Below are positions 60,996 through 64,000 of a stretch of DNA of 64,000 nucleotides, one piece after another. Both the position numbers and the translations under genes were made by a program. Location: positions 744,001 to 808,000 of the forward strand of contig CBDFIW010000002.1 in assembly GCA_965248255.1 (NCBI GenBank). The letters run 5' to 3'. Source of the stretch: JAKZVK01 sp965248255. GTDB lineage: Bacteria; Acidobacteriota; Terriglobia; Bryobacterales; UBA6623. The notes below the pieces were generated by a model that ran no database searches, was not told where the DNA came from, and saw only the letters and a list, made by a program, of their open reading frames with translations. Positions within the stretch are counted from its first letter, which is position 1. The number at the start of each line of letters is the position of its first letter.

Positions 60996-62159
60996 GTGTA
61001 GTGCGTCAAGCAGATTGCACCTTAGGCAGGGCGGCACGTCCGCGCTTGACTTTCTCGAGGATGTCGGAGGCGGTCGCGGTCCAGATGAAGGGCGTGGGAT
61101 GCCCGTTGTGCTGGGCGATGTAGTCGTCAATGGCGGCGACGAGCTCGTCCACGCTGCGAAACACGCCGCGGCGCAGGCGCTTGACGGTGAGATCGCGAAA
61201 GAATCGCTCGACCATGTTCAGCCACGACGCCGAGGTCGGGGTGAAATGAATGTGGAAGCGCGGGTGACGATCGAGCCAACGCTTCACAGCGGCATGCTTG
61301 TGGGTGGCATAGTTGTCCACGATGAGATGAAGCTGTTTGTCCTTGGGAGTGCGGCGGTCAATTAAGCGCAGGAAGCGCAGCCATTCCTGGTGGCTGTGTC
61401 GGGGCATGCACTCGGCGATCACGCTGCCGTCAAGGCTGTTGAGCGCCGCAAACAGGGTGGTCGTGCCGTTGCGCTTGTAATCGTGGGTCATCGTTTGGCC
61501 GCGTCCCTTTTTGAGCGGCAGGCCGGGCTGGGTGCGATCGAGGGCTTGGATTTGGGACTTCTCATCGAGCGAGAGAACCAGAGCATGCTCAGGCGGATTG
61601 AGATAGAGTCCGACGATGTCGTCGAGTTTCTCGGCGAAACGCGGGTCATTGCTGAGCTTGAAGGTCTTGACGCGGTGGGGCTTGAGGCCATGGGCGCGCC
61701 AAATCCGTCCCACGGTGGAAGCGCTGACGCCGGCCGCGGCGGCCATGGTGCGGCGGCTCCAGTGGGTGGCGTCGGACGGTTTCTCGCGGGTGGTCTTGTG
61801 GATGATCTGCTGTACTTTCTGCTTCGAGACGGCAGGTTTACGACCGGGCCGTGGGGCGTCTTTTGCAATGCCGGCGATGCTGCTTTCGAGAAAGCGCGTG
61901 CGCCAGCGGGCCACCAACTGCCGCGAGACACCGAGCTGTGCGGCGATCTGCTTATTCTCGAGACCGTCGGCGGCCAGCAGGACAATCCTGGCTCGCAGGG
62001 CGAGACGAACGGCGACTTGGCGGCCGCGCGCGTAGCGGTCCAACTGCTTGCATTGCGCTGTGTTCAAAGTTACTGGTTGTGCTCTTCGCATCCCATGCCT
62101 CCTGTTAATAGAGACGATGGGAAGCCAATATAAGTTACATTATTTATGGTGCACTACAC
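60996..62159 (-). mobile_element. IS630-family insertion sequence (type B), copy 2
   Basis: 1164 bp, reverse orientation relative to copy 1, ends GTGTAGTGC in both, flanked by TA at 60994-60995 and 62160-62161. It differs from copy 1 at few positions (for example TTGGCTTCCC against TTGACTTCCC in the leader, and Asn/Asp in the transposase). It lies in the head of repeat F. No host gene is interrupted. Confidence 0.92.
61006..62091 (-). CDS. IS630-family transposase (copy 2)
   Basis: 361 aa, same as the copy 1 protein except for one seen change (KPSDATHW here, KPSNATHW in copy 1). Both HTH motifs and the acidic triad (LSLDEKSQ, LIVDNYATH, WLNMVERFF) are intact, so it could be active. Confidence 0.93.
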   Translation of the reverse strand: MRRAQPVTLNTAQCKQLDRYARGRQVAVRLALRARIVLLAADGLENKQIAAQLGVSRQLVARWRTRFLESSIAGIAKDAPRPGRKPAVSKQKVQQIIHKTTREKPSDATHWSRRTMAAAAGVSASTVGRIWRAHGLKPHRVKTFKLSNDPRFAEKLDDIVGLYLNPPEHALVLSLDEKSQIQALDRTQPGLPLKKGRGQTMTHDYKRNGTTTLFAALNSLDGSVIAECMPRHSHQEWLRFLRLIDRRTPKDKQLHLIVDNYATHKHAAVKRWLDRHPRFHIHFTPTSASWLNMVERFFRDLTVKRLRRGVFRSVDELVAAIDDYIAQHNGHPTPFIWTATASDILEKVKRGRAALPKVQSA

Positions 62160-62161
62160 TA

Positions 62162-62410
62162 GGTGTCGGGAACAGCAAGGCTCAAACGCCCCTACCGGGG
62201 CTACGGATGGTTTTTCGGTCTTACCCACGACTTGCGTCGTGGGCTACTTTCAGTCGCCCCTGCCGGGGCTTGGACCCGTAGTTGGATGCATCAGGTTGCG
62301 CCGACGGGCAACCGCGGACTTCCGTCCGCGGCTCTGAAGTTGAGGGGCGGGCACGGTTTGGGGCGGAGCGTCAAGCGCTCGTCAGAATCCTTACGTACGG
62401 GTTTGGCCAT
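62162..62410 (+). repeat. dispersed hairpin repeat (copy F)
   Basis: CTCAAACGCCCCTACCGGGG, hairpin CCCACGAC-TTGC-GTCGTGGG then CTACTTTCAG, GCCCCTGCCGGGGC, hairpin CCGCGGAC-TTCC-GTCCGCGG, tail GAATCCTTACGTACGGGTTTGG. Same order as copy D. The oxidoreductase gene starts 35 bp on. Confidence 0.8.
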
Positions 62411-62444
62411 GGAGATTTCTTCGCCGGTAAGCCACAATAGAGCC

Positions 62445-63788
62445 ATGTCTGAACGCCAACCCTCCCGCCGTCAGTTCTTGGGAACCGCCGGGGCCACTGT
62501 CGCCGCCACAAGCTCGGCCGGCCGGCCGGCCCCAATTGCCGCCGCCCCCAACCGCGTGATCGGCGCTAACGACCGCATCAACCTCGGCTTCATCGGTGTC
62601 GGAGGACGCGGCCGCGGCCACCTCCGCGAACTCTACCAGCGCAGCCAAGAGCAATCCGACGTGCAGGTGGTCGCCGTCTGCGACATCTATTCGGAACGCA
62701 AAGAGCGCGCCCGCGAGATGGCCAAACTCGGGCCGAAAGGCATCCACCACGAATACCGCGAGATGCTGGTGCGCTCCGACGTCGACGCCGTCGTCATCTC
62801 GTCTCCAGATCATTGGCATGCGCCGCAGGCTCTCGACGCCCTCGACGCCGGCAAGGACGTTTACCTCGAAAAGCCCGTCACCTACACGCTGCACGAAGCG
62901 CACGAGTTGGCGGCACGTGTCAAGACCCACAGAGCCATCCTGCAAGTGGGCAGCCAGCACCTCTCCGACAAGCGCTACCATCGCGCCCGGGAAGTGATCG
63001 AAAAGGGTTGGATCGGCGAGCCGCTCTGGACCCAGAACACCTACTCGCGGAACTCGCTCCACGGCGAATGGAACTACCGCATTCCCGACGATGGCACACC
63101 AGAGAACATCGACTGGAACCTGTTCCTAGGGCCCGCCCCGAAGAGGCCCTTCAGCGCGGATCGCTACTTTCGCTGGCGCAAGTACTGGGATTACTCCGGC
63201 GGCATCGCGACCGACCTCTTCTATCACCGGCTGGCGCCTCTCGAGTTCGCCATCGGGCCGAGCTTCCCGGTCCGCGTCACCGCCAACGGCGGCATCTACG
63301 TTCACAGGGACCGCGAGGTACCAGACACGTACTCGACCAACATCGAATACGAAAACCACTACGCGCTGATGTCGGCCTCGATGGCCTCCGCCGCCGGCAA
63401 TCAAGGCCTGCCGCCGATCATCTACGGTCACGAAGGGTCGATTCAGTTTCTCCCCGGGGCGGTTGCCGTACTGCCCGAGCACCAGTTCCGCAAGAAGTTC
63501 GAGGCCGCCACGGGCAAGCGCGAGCTCATCATCCCCGTCGAGAAACAGGAGCTCACGACCGACCACATCAGCAACTTCCTCGACTGCATGCGCTCGCGCA
63601 AGACGCCGAACTTCGATGCCTTCTTTGGTTACCAAGTGATGGCGGCGATCGACTTGGGGGTGAAGTCGTACCGCAACAACCGGTTGATGGCCTTTGACCC
63701 CAAACGGGAGATTGTGATCGGAGAGGCCCCAGTGCGCCCGGGCTACGAAGGAACCGGCGAGAACGTCGAAGAGCCTCCCCGGCGTTAG
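62445..63788 (+). CDS. Tat-exported Gfo/Idh/MocA-family oxidoreductase
   Basis: 447 aa from the ATG at 62445; the longer frame upstream is repeat sequence. Twin-arginine signal QPSRRQFLGTAGATVAATSS. Rossmann fold INLGFIGVGGRGRGHLREL, then VVAVCDIYSERKERAREMA, DAVVISSPDHWHAPQALDALDAGKDVYLEKPVTYTLHEAHELA (EKP catalytic region), and C-terminal YRIPDDGTPENIDWNLFLGPAPKRPFSADRYFRWRKYWDYSGGIATDLFYHRLAPLEFAI, typical of the exported planctomycete/acidobacterial subgroup. Likely a NAD(P)-dependent sugar oxidoreductase. No partner gene is adjacent in the window. Confidence 0.92.
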   Translation: MSERQPSRRQFLGTAGATVAATSSAGRPAPIAAAPNRVIGANDRINLGFIGVGGRGRGHLRELYQRSQEQSDVQVVAVCDIYSERKERAREMAKLGPKGIHHEYREMLVRSDVDAVVISSPDHWHAPQALDALDAGKDVYLEKPVTYTLHEAHELAARVKTHRAILQVGSQHLSDKRYHRAREVIEKGWIGEPLWTQNTYSRNSLHGEWNYRIPDDGTPENIDWNLFLGPAPKRPFSADRYFRWRKYWDYSGGIATDLFYHRLAPLEFAIGPSFPVRVTANGGIYVHRDREVPDTYSTNIEYENHYALMSASMASAAGNQGLPPIIYGHEGSIQFLPGAVAVLPEHQFRKKFEAATGKRELIIPVEKQELTTDHISNFLDCMRSRKTPNFDAFFGYQVMAAIDLGVKSYRNNRLMAFDPKREIVIGEAPVRPGYEGTGENVEEPPRR

Positions 63789-63800
63789 TTGTTCCCTGCA

Positions 63801-63884
63801 ATGTGGCGCCAGCCTCCGGGCTGTCCCGTCCTGTGTCACGGCCCGATTCCTCGGGACTCAGGTCCGCTAGCGGCGCATGTGGCG
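63801..63884 (+). repeat. MITE-like repeat, second unit
   Basis: Begins ATGTGGCGCCAGCCTCC and contains CCGATTCCTCGG then CTCAGGTCCG, matching the left half of the repeat at 2203-2340. The right arm is less clear. The last 116 bp of the window hold no recognised gene. Confidence 0.55.
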
Positions 63885-64000
63885 GTATCGACTCGTCACC
63901 TGCGAGGATTATGTGCAGCTGCTCGGTCGGTCCCGCCGATAATCACCGGCGGCGAGAGAGGAACATGTCCAACGAACTTGTACAAGGTAGTGGGGAACAC

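Noticed and set aside
38751..62410. CRISPR array
   Set aside because: The repeats are dispersed and hairpin-rich, not regularly spaced; no cas genes are present.
62163..62444. N-terminal extension of the Gfo/Idh/MocA gene
   Set aside because: Made of repeat F; the Tat signal starts at ATG 62445.

Overview
The window is high-G+C, gene-dense bacterial chromosome that looks like Acidobacteriota (Solibacter/Bryobacter-like). This is inferred from the style of the genes, not from a marker: a decayed Oar-like outer-membrane barrel beside Ser/Thr-kinase fragments, a TolB-type propeller gene, Tat-signal enolase-superfamily and Gfo/Idh/MocA proteins, secreted PIG-L and alpha-fucosidase proteins, and many dispersed hairpin repeats. 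No rRNA, tRNA or CRISPR array was seen.

Layout. 1-1052: IS481-type transposase running off the left edge. 1293-10654: eight genes on the minus strand that look catabolic (AAC(3)-like, 2-hydroxyacid dehydrogenase, Na+/solute symporter, maleate-isomerase-like, frameshifted glycosidase-like, creatininase-like, MFS, RraA-like). 10801-13088: scar of two kinase fragments around a broken outer-membrane receptor. 13123-20730: plus-strand cluster gmaS-mgsA-mgsB-mgsC, a small unknown protein and a DUF1989-GcvT fusion, facing an acyl-CoA-dehydrogenase-like gene. The first four match the gamma-glutamylmethylamide / N-methylglutamate route for methylamine. The cluster starts directly at the broken end of a kinase pseudogene, so it was probably acquired. 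22916-28110: secreted barrel protein, the 3' end of a paralogue split by an IS630 element, a GH29 fucosidase and a truncated 3' gene end.

28111-32830: IS3 element, then a small integrated element (unknown protein, two HTH proteins, a 50-aa ORF, an ATPase with a degenerate P-loop) that replaces the 3' end of a TolB-like gene. 34435-38095: two-component system whose kinase is split by a TA-flanked IS630 copy; removing the copy and one TA restores the frame. 38985-40468: DUF35 protein and thiolase. 40691-43552: ECF sigma factor, anti-sigma factor and a secreted protein, all overlapping. 43742-46422: archease, RtcB and PPK2. 46868-50420: PIG-L deacetylase and a divergent BNR-like secreted protein. 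50657-57461: an unknown protein, ClpS, an rnr operon with two small exported proteins and a TPR protein, and DUF2182. 57957-63788: two Tat enolase-superfamily proteins, a second copy of the IS630 element, and a Tat Gfo/Idh/MocA oxidoreductase.

The most interesting items are the methylamine-type cluster with its fusion protein and uncharacterised small protein, the frame-preserving IS insertion in the histidine kinase, and the intergenic repeats whose hairpin stems change by paired substitutions between copies.
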